Position numbers and translations under genes: made by a program
Source of the DNA: Thermoanaerobaculia bacterium
GTDB taxonomy: Bacteria; Bacteroidota; Bacteroidia; Chitinophagales; Saprospiraceae
Direction of reading: 5' to 3'
Assembly: GCA_023151335.1 (NCBI GenBank)
Contig: JAKLJF010000299.1
Location: 1 to 6,465 of the forward strand
DNA: 6,465 nt
Shown here: one piece after another, positions 5,880 to 6,465 of the stretch
Layout of the letters: every line of letters begins with the position of its first letter
Position numbering within the stretch: the first letter of the stretch is position 1
Notes under the pieces: model-generated
Databases searched by the model: none
The model's input: only the letters and a program-made list of their open reading frames with translations
Told to the model about the DNA's origin: nothing

Positions 5880-6277
5880 AAATAAATGAATTCCCCTTGT
5901 TAACGAATGAAAACATTGATCCCGATCTTGTAACATATCTCAGAAGCAAAGGATTTGATGTATTCGATATTAAAGAATCCGGTATGCAAGCCTCAACCGA
6001 CGAAGAAATTATCAGGCTTGGCAATCAAACCGGGAGAGTCATCATCACTGAAGACCGGGATTTTTGCCAAATCATTTTCACACAAAACCCTGAGTTTACT
6101 GGCGTTGTTTATTTTCGTCCGGGCTCTTTTTTCTCTGCATATCATATCGCAACAATTGATGGTTTATTGGCTTTAAACCCAGACGTACAGCCTCCATTTT
6201 TTATTACTGCGGAAAAACAAAAAAACAAAATCAGGCTGAAGGTGCGCAATGCCATGCCCGGCCCATCGATTCATTAA
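5876..6277 (+). CDS. DUF5615 PIN-like toxin
   Basis: This encodes 133 residues. It resembles the DUF5615/Mut7-C-like branch of the PIN-domain group, predicted RNases acting in the cytoplasm: an N-terminal strand and acidic motif (FPLLTNENIDPDLVTYLRSKGFDVFDIKE), a middle motif (STDEEIIRLGNQTGRVIITEDRDF) and a C-terminal beta-alpha region. Candidate active-site acids are E12, D42/E43, D60 and D62. The first acidic position, usually the Asp of a DEN motif, is Asn (N11) here. This may be a natural subclade variant or may lower activity. The length is near the family norm, perhaps slightly extended (basic tail EKQKNKIRLKVRNA). It overlaps the antitoxin gene by 4 bases and must share its transcript. 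A VOC gene begins 15 bases after its stop, so some read-through into it is possible. Confidence 0.87.
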   Translation: MKINEFPLLTNENIDPDLVTYLRSKGFDVFDIKESGMQASTDEEIIRLGNQTGRVIITEDRDFCQIIFTQNPEFTGVVYFRPGSFFSAYHIATIDGLLALNPDVQPPFFITAEKQKNKIRLKVRNAMPGPSIH

Positions 6278-6292
6278 AGATTCCCTACACTC

Positions 6293-6465
6293 ATGTTCAT
6301 CTCCGGTATTCAACAAATCGGCATCGGCGTTTCCGATGTGCAAAAAGCCTTTCGCTGGTATCGCCGTTACTTTGGCATGGACGTGCCGGTTTTCGAAGAG
6401 GCCGCCACGGCGGCGCTGATGCTGCCTTACACGGGCGGTCAACCCCAGGAACGGCATGCCATCCT
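6293..6465 (+). CDS. VOC (glyoxalase/bleomycin-resistance fold) family protein, 3' partial
   Basis: The frame starts at the ATG at 6293 and stays open to the right edge, giving 57 residues. The start IQQIGIGVSDVQKAFRWYRRYFGMDVPVFEE is the first beta-alpha-beta unit of the vicinal oxygen chelate fold (pattern xHxxxxVxDxxKAxxFYxxxLGM). At the first metal-ligand position, usually His, there is Gln (Q8); human glyoxalase I uses Gln at the same place, so metal binding remains possible. VOC proteins are metal-dependent lyases, isomerases or dioxygenases, or binding proteins; the substrate cannot be told from this fragment. The gene is GC-rich like the T9SS gene and unlike the toxin-antitoxin genes 15 bases upstream, so proximity need not mean shared function. 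No dedicated promoter is visible in the gap. Confidence 0.82.
   Translation, partial: MFISGIQQIGIGVSDVQKAFRWYRRYFGMDVPVFEEAATAALMLPYTGGQPQERHAI

Noticed and set aside
1..6465. CRISPR array, tRNA/rRNA genes, insertion sequence or integrase
   Set aside because: I found no spaced direct repeats, no cloverleaf or rRNA-like sequence, and no transposase or integrase reading frame. The only tandem repeat has no spacers.

Overview
The window looks like chromosomal DNA of a Bacteroidota bacterium, possibly from a saprospirian or chitinophagian type of lineage (inference). Three things point there: a large secreted protein with FN3 and PPC-like modules and a C-terminal type IX secretion (T9SS) sorting domain, a Bacteroidota-style lipoprotein, and a TAnnTTTG-type promoter element. 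Shine-Dalgarno sequences are not evident. Two compositions alternate. The background is GC-rich (about 1433-5450 and from about 6290 on). Two stretches are visibly AT-richer: 1-1432 and the toxin-antitoxin region at about 5500-6280. Single 60-base lines hand-counted give 33% GC at 901-960, 72% at 1441-1500 and 63% at 6361-6420.

Left part (1-1854): the 3' part of a Cys/Gly-rich exported-looking protein whose start lies outside the window, then a small lipoprotein, both unrecognised and probably co-transcribed. Composition jumps right after the lipoprotein stop. A short GC-rich reading frame (1501-1731) follows that looks like the tail of a larger, disrupted gene. It ends in a strong hairpin terminator nested inside a second inverted repeat.

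Middle (1855-5441): a 698-residue T9SS cargo protein, probably an adhesin or surface structural protein, converges on a minus-strand gene for an exported coiled-coil protein of unknown function. The 377-base gap between them holds no credible gene. It contains an octamer tandem repeat that begins inside the last codons of the T9SS gene and a 51-bp near-perfect inverted repeat with a 31-base spacer.

Right part (5442-6465): a divergent intergenic region carries a candidate promoter bracketed by an inverted repeat. It precedes a two-gene toxin-antitoxin module, a DUF433 antitoxin overlapping a DUF5615 PIN-like toxin by 4 bases. Just downstream, back in GC-rich DNA, a VOC (glyoxalase-fold) gene runs off the right edge. 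The known system here is the DUF433/DUF5615 pair. The parts least explained are the Cys-rich protein plus lipoprotein pair, the broken gene at the composition border, and the repeat elements. I found no clear evidence for a wholly new multi-gene system.
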